Below, in pieces: positions 55,897 to 64,000 of a stretch of 64,000 nucleotides of DNA; position 1 is the stretch's first letter; every line of letters begins with the position of its first letter. The notes below the pieces were generated by a model. That model had not been told where the DNA came from. It did not search any database and saw only the letters and a list, made by a program, of their open reading frames with translations. Both the position numbers and the translations under genes were made by a program. The stretch comes from Andreprevotia lacus DSM 23236 (lineage in GTDB: Bacteria > Pseudomonadota > Gammaproteobacteria > Burkholderiales > Chitinibacteraceae), in assembly GCF_900176275.1 (NCBI RefSeq), contig NZ_FWXD01000006.1, forward strand, positions 111,610 to 175,609, in the 5' to 3' direction.

Positions 55897-58470
55897 ATGG
55901 CCAAGAAAACCGATACCGCTGCCGCTCCGCAACATACGCCAATGATGGCCCAGTATTTGTCCATCAAGGCGGAGCACCCGGACAAGCTGCTGTTCTACCG
56001 CATGGGCGACTTTTACGAGCTGTTTTACGACGACGCGGTGAAAGCGGCCAAACTGCTCGACATTACGCTGACCACGCGCGGCCAGAGCGCAGGCCAGCCC
56101 ATCCGCATGTGCGGCATCCCCTATCATGCCTGCGAAGGCTATCTGGCCAAGCTGGTGAAGCTGGGCGAATCGGTAGCGATTGCCGAGCAGGTGGGCGATG
56201 TGGCCAGCAGCAAGGGGCCGGTCGAGCGCAAAGTGCTCAAGGTGGTGACGCCGGGCACGCTGACCGATGCCGCGCTGCTGGACGACAAGCAGGAAAACCG
56301 CTTGCTGGCACTGTTCCCGTTCAAGGGGCGCTTGGGCATGGCGTGGTTGTCGCTGGCGTCGGGCGATTTTGCGCTGATGGATACCGAGGTCGAAAAACTG
56401 CCGTCCGAGCTGGAGCGCCTGCGCCCGGCGGAGGTGCTGGTGGCCGATGATACCGATCTGGCGCTGCTGGAGCGCTCGCCCTTCCCGGTGCGCAAGCTGG
56501 CGCCGTGGCAGTTCGATGCGCAAACGGCAGAGCGCAATCTGTCGCGCCACTTTGCCACGCATGACCTAGCCGGCTTCGGCATTACCGAGCCCATGCTGGC
56601 AGTTGGCGCTGCCGGTGCACTGCTGGAATACATCAGGCTCACGCAGGGTGGAGCTTTGCCGTCGCTGTCCGGCCTGCGCGTCGAGCATGCCACGCAATAC
56701 ATCGAACTGGATGCTGCCACACGGCGCAATCTGGAACTGACCGAAACCATACGCGGCGAGCCGTCGCCGACGCTGTTCTCGCTGCTGGACAACTGCGCAA
56801 CCGGCATGGGGTCGCGCCTGCTGCGGCACTGGCTGCATCATCCGCTGCGCAGCCATGCGCGTATTCTGGAGCGCCAGCAGGCGATCAGTGCCTTGCTCGA
56901 TAGCGGTGCGCATGCCGATTTGCATGCCATTCTGGATGGCGTGGCCGATGTCGAGCGCATTGCCAGCCGGGTTGCCTTGCTGTCCGCCCGCCCGCGTGAT
57001 CTGTCCAGCCTGCGTGATTCCTTGGCCCAGTTGCCGGCACTGGTTGCTGCGCTGCCCGAGGCGCCGTTCTTTACCGGTCTGGCACAGGCACTGCAGCCCG
57101 ATCTTGCCATCAGCGCCTTGCTGAGCGCGGCCATCCTGCCCGAGCCGGCCGTGCTGCTGCGCGAAGGTGGCGTGATTGCCGATGGCTATTCGGCCGAGCT
57201 GGACGAGCTGCGCGGCATCCAGAACGATTGCGGCACCTATCTGGCACAGATGGAAGCGCGCGAGCGCGAGCGCACCGGCATTTCCACCTTGCGCGTGGAA
57301 TACAACCGCGTAGCCGGCTTCTTCATCGAGATCACCAATTCCTTCCTGGGGCAGGTGCCGGACGATTATCGTCGCCGCCAGACCATGAAGAATGCCGAAC
57401 GCTACATCACGCCCGAGCTGAAAGCGTTCGAGGACAAGGCACTGTCGGCGCAAGACCGCGCGCTGGCGCTGGAGAAACAGTTGTTTGACGGCGTGCTGCA
57501 ACAGCTGCAGACGCATCTGGCCGGTTTGCGGCTGGCCGCGCAGGCGCTGGCAACGGTAGACGTGCTGGCCACCTTGGCTGCACGTGCACTGCAATCGGGT
57601 TATGTGGCGCCGCAGTTTGTTGATGAAACGCGCATCACCATCGATGCTGGCCGCCATCCGGTGGTCGAAGCGCAGATCGATGACTTTATCCCCAATGGCG
57701 TCGAGTTCGGCCTCGCGCGCAAATTGTTGCTGATTACCGGCCCGAACATGGGCGGTAAATCGACCTATATGCGCCAGGTGGCCTTGATCGTGCTGCTGGC
57801 GCACGTGGGTAGCTATGTGCCGGCCACGGGCGCGGTGATCGGCCGGGTGGACCGCATCTTTACCCGTATCGGCGCATCCGACGATCTGGCCGGCGGGCGT
57901 TCGACCTTCATGGTGGAAATGACCGAAACCGCCAACATTCTGAACAACGCCAGCGAGCACTCGCTGGTGCTGATGGATGAAGTGGGGCGCGGTACGTCGA
58001 CCTTTGACGGTCTGGCGCTGGCGTGGTCGATCGCCAAGCAGCTGATCGAAAAGAACCGCGCCTATACGCTGTTTGCCACCCACTATTTCGAGCTGACACG
58101 GCTGGCGATTGACTATGCAATGGTGGCCAATGTGCATCTGGATGCGGTCGAGCACAAGGACCGCATTGTCTTTCTGCATGCGGTGCAGGAGGGGCCGGCA
58201 TCGCAAAGTTACGGGATTGCGGTGGCGCAGCTGGCCGGCGTGCCACGTGATGCCATCCGTCTAGCCAAACGCAAATTGCTTGAGCTGGAGCAACAAAGCG
58301 CAACAAACTCGCTGCAGGCTGACCTTTTTGGTGCCAGTGTGACGGTGGAGGTGGAACCCGAGCCGCATGCAGCACTCGAAGCCTTGCAGGTGCTGAATCC
58401 GGACGAGTTGACGCCGCGTGAAGCACTGGATGCACTGTACGCGCTCAAGAGCTTGTTGCAGACGCAATGA
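55897..58470 (+). CDS. mutS: DNA mismatch repair protein MutS
   Basis: The 857-residue MutS1 protein has the mismatch-reading Phe39-Tyr40-Glu41 in GDFYELF, the connector and lever domains, the clamp region and the ATPase with GPNMGGKST from residue 615, then [12 protein letters not shown] and the helix-turn-helix end. It recognises mismatches and starts repair. The ATG at 55897 fits the family; the frame begins earlier but without signal. A TAAACT -10-like element lies upstream. Confidence 0.97.
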   Translation: MAKKTDTAAAPQHTPMMAQYLSIKAEHPDKLLFYRMGDFYELFYDDAVKAAKLLDITLTTRGQSAGQPIRMCGIPYHACEGYLAKLVKLGESVAIAEQVGDVASSKGPVERKVLKVVTPGTLTDAALLDDKQENRLLALFPFKGRLGMAWLSLASGDFALMDTEVEKLPSELERLRPAEVLVADDTDLALLERSPFPVRKLAPWQFDAQTAERNLSRHFATHDLAGFGITEPMLAVGAAGALLEYIRLTQGGALPSLSGLRVEHATQYIELDAATRRNLELTETIRGEPSPTLFSLLDNCATGMGSRLLRHWLHHPLRSHARILERQQAISALLDSGAHADLHAILDGVADVERIASRVALLSARPRDLSSLRDSLAQLPALVAALPEAPFFTGLAQALQPDLAISALLSAAILPEPAVLLREGGVIADGYSAELDELRGIQNDCGTYLAQMEARERERTGISTLRVEYNRVAGFFIEITNSFLGQVPDDYRRRQTMKNAERYITPELKAFEDKALSAQDRALALEKQLFDGVLQQLQTHLAGLRLAAQALATVDVLATLAARALQSGYVAPQFVDETRITIDAGRHPVVEAQIDDFIPNGVEFGLARKLLLITGPNMGGKSTYMRQVALIVLLAHVGSYVPATGAVIGRVDRIFTRIGASDDLAGGRSTFMVEMTETANILNNASEHSLVLMDEVGRGTSTFDGLALAWSIAKQLIEKNRAYTLFATHYFELTRLAIDYAMVANVHLDAVEHKDRIVFLHAVQEGPASQSYGIAVAQLAGVPRDAIRLAKRKLLELEQQSATNSLQADLFGASVTVEVEPEPHAALEALQVLNPDELTPREALDALYALKSLLQTQ

Positions 58471-58580
58471 CCCATCTTTTGTAACGTAGTGTAAATGTTT
58501 GAAAAATCACCTTTTGCGTACATATGGGTTTGCTACGATGGGTAGTCCGAATCTGTTTGCATAACTAAAAAGGAATTGCT

Positions 58581-59027
58581 GTGAATAGCGTTAGTGAGGC
58601 AGTCGACCGGCTCGAAGGAGAGGATGGTCTGGATGACGGCATCGCACGTTTCCTCGGCGTGAGCGATCCTGAAGAAGGTATCAAGCTGGCTGATGTGCGG
58701 AGCAAGGCCGCCAGCGAGTTGCAGCGCTACGGCGACGATCTGTCGGGGCTGCTGGCACAGCAGGGCATTACGGTGCCGCCGGCCTTCCAGCTGCGCAGTG
58801 TCGAGGGCGGCAATGTTGCTGTGGCGGGTGATCATCCGTCCAAGGCCGCGATCGAGGGCATGATCAATGCCGACACCCGCTTGCTGAAGTGGTTCAAGGA
58901 AGTGGAAGTCCTGCACGACATCCTGCGCCGTGCCGAATTGCGCGGCAGCGAGCAGACGCTGGACGGGCAACATTTCAACCTGGGCCTGACCAGCATCGGC
59001 GCGATCGGCTTCTATACCGGCAACTGA
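58581..59027 (+). CDS. Unrecognised 148-residue protein
   Basis: I do not recognise the family. The GTG start has AGGA eight bases upstream. The protein is acidic at the start (EGEDGLDDG) and mostly helical, with a stretch VEVLHDILRRAELRGSEQTLDGQHFNLGL and no signal peptide or membrane helix. It is a single gene between mutS and rluB with its own A/T-rich upstream region and its own terminator, which argues that it is real. Codon use resembles its neighbours. Confidence 0.75.
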   Translation: MNSVSEAVDRLEGEDGLDDGIARFLGVSDPEEGIKLADVRSKAASELQRYGDDLSGLLAQQGITVPPAFQLRSVEGGNVAVAGDHPSKAAIEGMINADTRLLKWFKEVEVLHDILRRAELRGSEQTLDGQHFNLGLTSIGAIGFYTGN

Positions 59028-59047
59028 AACGACCGCTAACCCTGTTC

Positions 59048-59077
59048 AAGAGCCGCTGCCCAGCGGCTCTTTGTCTT
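59048..59077 (+). terminator. Terminator after the unrecognised gene
   Basis: An 11-bp stem (AAGAGCCGCTG / CAGCGGCTCTT) with a two-base loop precedes TTGTCTTT. Confidence 0.8.
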
Positions 59078-59084
59078 TCAGCGG

Positions 59085-59090
59085 TATAAT
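59085..59090 (+). promoter_or_regulatory. Candidate -10 element of rluB
   Basis: TATAAT, an exact consensus, lies 28 bases before the rluB ATG. No -35 box is seen at normal spacing. Confidence 0.5.
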
Positions 59091-59118
59091 GGATTGATTT
59101 TCCCGTGGATTTTTCACC

Positions 59119-60354
59119 ATGAAGCAAACCCGTGCCCGTCGTCCGCAACCGGCGATTCGTGAACAGCGCGCCAATACGCAAGACAAGGCCAGCCTCTCGC
59201 CACGTGGCGGGGCCAAGGTGCGGGGTACGGGCGCAGCGCCCGAAGGCAGTGCACCGCGTGGCCGCAAGCCGCAGGGCGAGGCCGCCAAGCCGGCCAGCAT
59301 GCGCACCGGCGACCTGCGCCGTGCCCGTCAGGCTGCGCGCACGCCCAAAGATGGCGACGAGTGGCACAGCCGTCCGGAAGTCCCGCGCGCCAAGCCGGCA
59401 CAAGCACGCAGCGAAACACCGCGCACCGCGCCGGCAGCGGATGGCGACACCGTAGCCAAACCCGTAGCAGCACGCCGCAAGCCAGCTGCGCCGGTGGTCA
59501 AGGCCAAGCGCCTGCGCCAGCGCGCCGACTCGCAAAAGGTCGTGGCGATCCAGAAGCAATTGCGCGCCAAGCGCCTGACCAGCGATCAGGTGGGCGACGA
59601 GCGCTTGCAAAAGGCCCTGGCGTTTTCCGGCATCGGTTCGCGCCGTGAAATGGAAGAATGGATTGCCGCCGGCCGTGTGTCGATCAACGGCAAGGTGGCC
59701 GAGCTGGGCGCCAAGGTATCGCACGGCGATGAAGTGCGTGTTGACGGCAAGCGCATTCCGCTCAAGTGGCAGGACCGCCTGCCGCGCGTGCTGATCTACC
59801 ACAAGGAAGAGGGCGAGCTGGTCACCCGTGATGATCCGGAAGGCCGCACCACCGTGTTCGACCGCCTGCCGCGCATGGCGTCGAGCAAGTGGGTGGCCAT
59901 CGGTCGTCTGGACTTCAACACCAGCGGTTTGCTGATCTTCACGACCTCGGGCGACCTGGCCAACCGCATGACGCACCCGAGTTTCGAGGTCGAGCGTGAA
60001 TACGCGGTGCGCGTTCACGGCGAGCTGACGCCGGACCAGATGCTTGAACTCAAGAAGGGCATCACGCTGGATGACGGCCCGGCCAAGTTCCAGAGCATTG
60101 TGGCTGCCGGTGGCGAAGGTCAGAACCATTGGTATCACGTGGTGCTGAAGGAAGGGCGCAACCGTGAAGTGCGCCGCATGTTCGAGCATTACGAACTGGT
60201 GGTCAGCCGGCTGATGCGCGTGCGTTTCGGCATGCTCAATCTGCCGTCGCGCCTCAAGCGTGGCCAGTATTACGAGCTGTCCGAAACCGAGGTGCTGGGT
60301 GTGATGAAATGGGCGGGCCTGCGTTTGAACGGTCAGGCCAAGACTGAACGCTGA
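59119..60354 (+). CDS. rluB: 23S rRNA pseudouridine synthase RluB
   Basis: The 411-residue protein has an S4 RNA-binding domain from about residue 158 (DERLQKALAFSGIGSRREMEEWI) and a RsuA/RluB catalytic domain with Asp in IGRLDFNTSGLLIFT. It modifies U2605 of 23S rRNA in E. coli. The first ~155 residues are low-complexity, rich in Arg, Ala, Pro and Lys, and are absent from E. coli RluB. That part is probably disordered and may bind RNA. greB follows closely. Confidence 0.92.
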   Translation: MKQTRARRPQPAIREQRANTQDKASLSPRGGAKVRGTGAAPEGSAPRGRKPQGEAAKPASMRTGDLRRARQAARTPKDGDEWHSRPEVPRAKPAQARSETPRTAPAADGDTVAKPVAARRKPAAPVVKAKRLRQRADSQKVVAIQKQLRAKRLTSDQVGDERLQKALAFSGIGSRREMEEWIAAGRVSINGKVAELGAKVSHGDEVRVDGKRIPLKWQDRLPRVLIYHKEEGELVTRDDPEGRTTVFDRLPRMASSKWVAIGRLDFNTSGLLIFTTSGDLANRMTHPSFEVEREYAVRVHGELTPDQMLELKKGITLDDGPAKFQSIVAAGGEGQNHWYHVVLKEGRNREVRRMFEHYELVVSRLMRVRFGMLNLPSRLKRGQYYELSETEVLGVMKWAGLRLNGQAKTER

Positions 60355-60362
60355 GATCGGGC

Positions 60363-60932
60363 ATGAACAAAGCGTTTACCAAGGAAAACGACGGCGACGA
60401 TGATGATCTGCCGCCGGAAATGGCCGTCCCCGTCGGCAGCAAGAACTACATGACCCCGGGCGGCTGGCGCCGCCTCAGTCGTGAGCTGTACGACCTGGTG
60501 CACAAGGAACGGCCGCACATGACCAATGTGGTCAACTGGGCCGCCAGCAACGGTGACCGGTCGGAAAATGCCGATTACCAGTACGGCAAGCGCCGTCTGC
60601 GTGAAATCGACCGCCGTATCCGCTTTCTGCAGAAACGGCTGGAAAATGCCGAGGTGGTCGACCCGGAAACACGCGAGGCCACCGATCAGGTGTTCTTCAG
60701 TGCCACCGTCACCTATCTGCGCGAGGATGGCCGCGAAGAGACGGTTTCCATCGTCGGTATCGATGAAACCGACCTCAAGCGCAATTACGTCAGCTGGACC
60801 TCCCCGGTGGCACGTGCGCTGCTCAAGGCACGCGAAGGCGACGTGGTGCCGCTGCGTGCGCCGCACGGCATCGAAGACCTGGAAATCATCGCTGTTTGCT
60901 ATCTTGCGCTGCAGACCGAGTTTCCTGATTGA
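60363..60932 (+). CDS. greB: Transcription elongation factor GreB
   Basis: The 189-residue Gre factor has an N-terminal coiled coil (GDRSENADYQYGKRRLREIDRRIRFLQKRL) with the catalytic acidic residues of the tip, then the C-terminal domain (VSIVGIDETDLKRNYVSWTSPVARALL). It rescues backtracked RNA polymerase. The acidic start (DGDDDDL) is longer than in E. coli GreB. It lies nine bases after rluB. Confidence 0.95.
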   Translation: MNKAFTKENDGDDDDLPPEMAVPVGSKNYMTPGGWRRLSRELYDLVHKERPHMTNVVNWAASNGDRSENADYQYGKRRLREIDRRIRFLQKRLENAEVVDPETREATDQVFFSATVTYLREDGREETVSIVGIDETDLKRNYVSWTSPVARALLKAREGDVVPLRAPHGIEDLEIIAVCYLALQTEFPD

Positions 60933-61016
60933 GCCGGAGTGTGGCCTCTGTTGGGGCCACGCGTGCGCTAACACATTAATTTTGCAGCGATTGTGACGCT
61001 GCTTTATCCTCGCGGC

Positions 61017-63131
61017 ATGATCGAGCCTGCAAAATCCACCTCCAGTCTGTTCCGGCGCGTATTGCGCAATATGGCCATCCGTATTGCGCTGGCTGCGCTC
61101 GTCATGTCGGCGATCAGCTATTACTACAGCTATGTGCGGTTGCAGGAAGAGGCACTGGAAAGCCTGGGCAAGTACATCAGTGCGCGCAGCCAGATGGAAA
61201 GCGATCTGTTCCTGCAGGCAGAAACCAATACCAAGCTGGTGCGCAACGAATTCTTGCGCCGCTATGCCGCCATGCAGCAGACCGACCCGGACCCGGCCTT
61301 CAATGCACTGTTCAAACAGGACGCACGCGACGGTATGTGGCGCGTGCGGGTGGAGCGTGACGACTTCGAATACCATGCCACGGTGGCCATCCTGCCGCGG
61401 GTCAAGCTCACACCGGATTTCAAGCGCCAGGTGCTGTTGGGCTATGACCTGCTCAGCCAGTACGGGCCGGGTTTTCGCAACCGTTATTACGATACCTTCA
61501 TCGATCTGAATGTTTCTGATGCCAGCTTGATGTTCCTGCCGGAGCTCAACTACGCCCGCAATGGCTCGGTGGCCGATTTTGCCGAGGACCTGGAGACCGA
61601 GCTGGGCGCCACGCCGGCGCGCAACCCCGAACGCAAGACCTTCTGGACTGGCATCTATTACGACAAGCAGGCGCTGCGCTGGATGGTGTCGGTGGTCACG
61701 CCCATCGATTATCTGGGGCGTTATGTCGGCGGCTCGGGGCAGGACGTGCTGGTCGACCAGCTCATCGAGCGCACCAACAACGTCAGCATTGCCGGCACCT
61801 ACAACTTCATCGTCACCCGCAGTGGTGACCTGATTGCCCATCCGGATCACATGGCGGATGTACTCAAGCATGGCGGCCATTACAACCTGAACAAGGTGGA
61901 TGACCCGCAACTGGGCGAGTTCTATCGCGCGGCGATCAAGGCCAGCCACAAGGAAACCTTTGTTGAATCGGCTGATGGCAAATACTGGCTGGGCGTGGCG
62001 CCGATTGCCGGCGCGGACTGGCTGTTCATTGTGGTCTACCCCAAATCGCTGCTGCAGCAAAAGGCGGCCTGGGCAGCGAGCATGGTGCTGCTGCTGGGCA
62101 TGATCGCACTGGCTGTCGAGCTGGGCCTGCTGGCCTGGGTATTGCGCATCGATGTGGCGCGACCCTTGCAGCGGCTCAAGCATGCCATCCGTTCGCTGGC
62201 CGAAGGGCAGCGCACCAGCGAGCTGGATGTGGCGCGCAATGACGAGATCGGTGAGCTGGCGCGCAGCTTCGACAATATGGCGCGCACGGTTGAGCATCAT
62301 CGCCTGCATCTGGAAGAACAGGTGACCGAGCGGACCGACGAGCTGGCCGGCCGCAACGCGGCGCTGGAAGTTGCCAACCTGCAGCTGCGGGTCCTGAACG
62401 AAGAAAAGAACGAGCTGCTGACCATTGCCGCGCATGACCTGAAGAACCCGGTGGCCAGCATCGGCGGCATGGCCACCTTGCTGGCACACAAGCTTGACCA
62501 GTGGCCGGCCGAGAAGGTCAGGGACAGGCTGCTGGGCATCAATGATCATGCGGATCGCATCCAGCGCATCATCGGCAATCTGCTCGATATCAACACGCTG
62601 GAGTCGGGCCAGTACCGCTTGCGGCCGGAACCGGTGAAGCTGGACGAGCTGGTGGCCGAACTGCACAAGGCGTGGGAAAACCGGCTGGATGAAAAGCGGC
62701 AGAACCTGCTGTACAAGGGCCACGGGCTGACACTGCATGCCGACCGGCAGGCGCTGTGGCAGGTGCTGGACAACCTGATCTCTAATGCCAGCAAATATGC
62801 CCCGCATCAGACGCTGATCCGCCTTGAGGCACAGGCCGAGGCATCGCAACTGCAGCTGCGGGTGATCGACTACGGCCCCGGCATTGCCCCGCACGAAATG
62901 GGCAAGCTGTTCCGCAAGTTCTCGCGCCTGTCTGCCGTGCCGACTGGCGGCGAGCATGCCACGGGCCTCGGGCTGTCCATCGTCAAGCGCCTGCTGGAGG
63001 AAATGGGCGGCAGCATCCGCTGCGAGAGCCTGCTGGGCCACGGTGCAACTTTCATCGTGACCTTGCCGCTGGGGGCCAGGGCGGATACCTCGCGCGTGGC
63101 CTCCAACGAGGCTCTGCTGCAGGACGACTAA
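61017..63131 (+). CDS. Membrane sensor histidine kinase with Cache, HAMP, HisKA and HATPase domains
   Basis: The 704-residue protein has a helix at about 20-42, a periplasmic dCache domain to about residue 345, a helix at about 348-372 and HAMP. The dimerisation domain carries the phospho-accepting H473 (IAAHDLKNP), and an ATPase domain follows with LDNLISNASKY, DYGPGIAP and GLGLSIVKRL. It has no receiver domain and no response regulator beside it. The ATG at 61017 or a GTG at 60993 may start it. The ligand is unknown. Confidence 0.87.
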   Translation: MIEPAKSTSSLFRRVLRNMAIRIALAALVMSAISYYYSYVRLQEEALESLGKYISARSQMESDLFLQAETNTKLVRNEFLRRYAAMQQTDPDPAFNALFKQDARDGMWRVRVERDDFEYHATVAILPRVKLTPDFKRQVLLGYDLLSQYGPGFRNRYYDTFIDLNVSDASLMFLPELNYARNGSVADFAEDLETELGATPARNPERKTFWTGIYYDKQALRWMVSVVTPIDYLGRYVGGSGQDVLVDQLIERTNNVSIAGTYNFIVTRSGDLIAHPDHMADVLKHGGHYNLNKVDDPQLGEFYRAAIKASHKETFVESADGKYWLGVAPIAGADWLFIVVYPKSLLQQKAAWAASMVLLLGMIALAVELGLLAWVLRIDVARPLQRLKHAIRSLAEGQRTSELDVARNDEIGELARSFDNMARTVEHHRLHLEEQVTERTDELAGRNAALEVANLQLRVLNEEKNELLTIAAHDLKNPVASIGGMATLLAHKLDQWPAEKVRDRLLGINDHADRIQRIIGNLLDINTLESGQYRLRPEPVKLDELVAELHKAWENRLDEKRQNLLYKGHGLTLHADRQALWQVLDNLISNASKYAPHQTLIRLEAQAEASQLQLRVIDYGPGIAPHEMGKLFRKFSRLSAVPTGGEHATGLGLSIVKRLLEEMGGSIRCESLLGHGATFIVTLPLGARADTSRVASNEALLQDD

Positions 63132-63159
63132 GAGCCTGTTTACGATCCCGGTAACAGGT

Positions 63160-63165
63160 TAGAAT
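63160..63165 (+). promoter_or_regulatory. Candidate -10 element of thyA
   Basis: TAGAAT followed by CGCGC lies 33 bases before the ATG. TTTACG at 63139-63144 is a possible -35 with a short 15-base spacer. Confidence 0.5.
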
Positions 63166-63198
63166 CGCGCTTTGTAAATGACGAAGTGCGGAGTACCC

Positions 63199-64000
63199 AT
63201 GCGCCAATACCAAGACCTGCTGCAACACGTGCTGGACCACGGCGTGAAAAAGGAAGACCGCACGGGCACTGGCACGGTATCGGTATTCGGCCACCAGATG
63301 CGCTTCAATCTGGCCGAGGGTTTTCCGCTGGTCACCACCAAGAAAGTGCACCTCAAGTCCATCATTTACGAACTGCTGTGGTTCCTGCGTGGCGAAACCA
63401 ACAACAACTGGTTGAAGGAGCGCGGCGTCAGCATCTGGAACGAATGGGCGGCCGAGGATGGCGAGTTGGGGCCGATCTACGGCTATCAGTGGCGCAACTG
63501 GCCTACCGCCGATGGCCGTCATATCGACCAGATTGCCCAGGTGGTACAACAGCTCAAGACCAACCCGGATTCGCGCCGCATCATCGTGTCGGCATGGAAT
63601 GTGGGAGAGATCGAAAACATGGCGCTGCCGCCTTGCCATGCCTTCTTCCAGTTCTATGTCGCGCCCGCGCAGCCTGGCGATGCCGACCAGCGCGGCAAGC
63701 TCTCGTGCCAGCTTTACCAGCGCAGTGCCGACCTGTTCCTGGGGGTGCCGTTCAATATCGCATCCTATGCCTTGCTGGTGCTGATGCTGGCGCAGGTGTG
63801 CGATCTGCAACCGGGTGATTTCGTCTGGACCGGTGGTGATTGCCATATCTACACCAACCACTTCGAGCAAGTACGCGAGCAGCTCACGCGCAGCCCCAAG
63901 CCGTTGCCGCAGATGAAGCTCAACCCGGCACGCACCAGCATCTTCGATTTCGAGTTCGAGGACTTTGAACTGGTCGGCTATGAGTCGTGGCCGGCCATCA
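63199..64000 (+). CDS. thyA: Thymidylate synthase (3' end beyond the window)
   Basis: The partial gene shows 267 residues of the enzyme that methylates dUMP to dTMP with methylenetetrahydrofolate. It begins [14 protein letters not shown] and has [12 protein letters not shown], the catalytic Cys146 in LPPCHAFFQ and the dUMP-binding [34 protein letters not shown] is near the end. About 10-15 residues and the stop are missing at the right edge. No frameshift is seen. Confidence 0.97.
   Translation, partial: MRQYQDLLQHVLDHGVKKEDRTGTGTVSVFGHQMRFNLAEGFPLVTTKKVHLKSIIYELLWFLRGETNNNWLKERGVSIWNEWAAEDGELGPIYGYQWRNWPTADGRHIDQIAQVVQQLKTNPDSRRIIVSAWNVGEIENMALPPCHAFFQFYVAPAQPGDADQRGKLSCQLYQRSADLFLGVPFNIASYALLVLMLAQVCDLQPGDFVWTGGDCHIYTNHFEQVREQLTRSPKPLPQMKLNPARTSIFDFEFEDFELVGYESWPAI

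Noticed and set aside
60333-63041. A minus-strand open frame of about 900 codons opposite greB and the sensor kinase
   Set aside because: It has no recognisable domain and lies exactly opposite two well-supported genes. High GC content makes long antisense frames common here.

Overview
This is a high-GC (about 60% by eye), densely coded stretch of a bacterial chromosome. It looks like a free-living, motile, respiring betaproteobacterium, most likely near the Neisseriales/Chromobacteriaceae-Chitinibacteraceae. The evidence is a cbb3 oxidase cluster under an FNR-type site, RelA, E. coli-type LysA, UbiD, RatA/RnfH, and a proteasome-like protein of the type described as the betaproteobacterial proteasome homolog. 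No phage, insertion sequence, CRISPR array or clear genomic island was seen. Almost everything is ordinary core chromosome, and the reading frames are intact. The last gene (thyA) runs off the right edge; bases 1-148 hold no gene I can support.

Layout. 0.1-3.8 kb: an endonuclease/exonuclease/phosphatase-family gene with clsB, convergent with an MscS-type channel. 3.8-11.9 kb, all minus: the cbb3 oxidase locus (ccoI, ccoS, ccoN, ccoO, ccoQ, ccoP, ccoG, fixH), with an FNR-like box in front of ccoN. 12-19.5 kb: small housekeeping genes around dnaB, an orphan ParA, a PIN-PhoH ATPase, a peroxiredoxin, dcd and an RDD membrane protein. 19.6-28.4 kb: aldo/keto reductase, cysS, a kinase-HDOD-GAF signalling protein, argP, a thioredoxin-fold/HxlR divergent pair, lysA and a DJ-1 protein. 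28.4-33.6 kb, minus: a hotdog thioesterase, cheR, a diguanylate cyclase, a sugar epimerase and flgA. 33.7-39.1 kb, plus: apaG, an Atm1-like ABC exporter, a 2-oxoglutarate oxygenase, tRNA-Arg(CCU) and pyk. 39.2-47.7 kb, mostly minus: a SUMF1-domain protein, a Cys-rich lipoprotein and a chemoreceptor in one run, then relA, a DUF2062 gene (plus), rsgA, phhB and an M48 protease. 47.8-64 kb, mostly plus: orn, pncC, a proteasome-like subunit, yhcH, hslO, an enoyl-CoA hydratase (minus), a hydrolase, a sugar-phosphate mutarotase, ubiD, mutS, an unrecognised gene, rluB, greB, a sensor kinase and thyA.

How it fits together. The cco genes encode the subunits, copper loading and assembly factors of a high-affinity terminal oxidase for low oxygen. 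Several genes serve signalling and motility (chemoreceptor, CheR, c-di-GMP synthase, FlgA, RelA, orphan histidine kinase, kinase-HDOD-GAF protein). The rest serve replication, repair, translation and central metabolism. The least ordinary pieces are the translationally coupled pncC / proteasome-homolog / yhcH trio, the kinase-HDOD-GAF fusion, the chemoreceptor / Cys-rich lipoprotein / SUMF1 operon, and an unrecognised 148-residue gene behind mutS.
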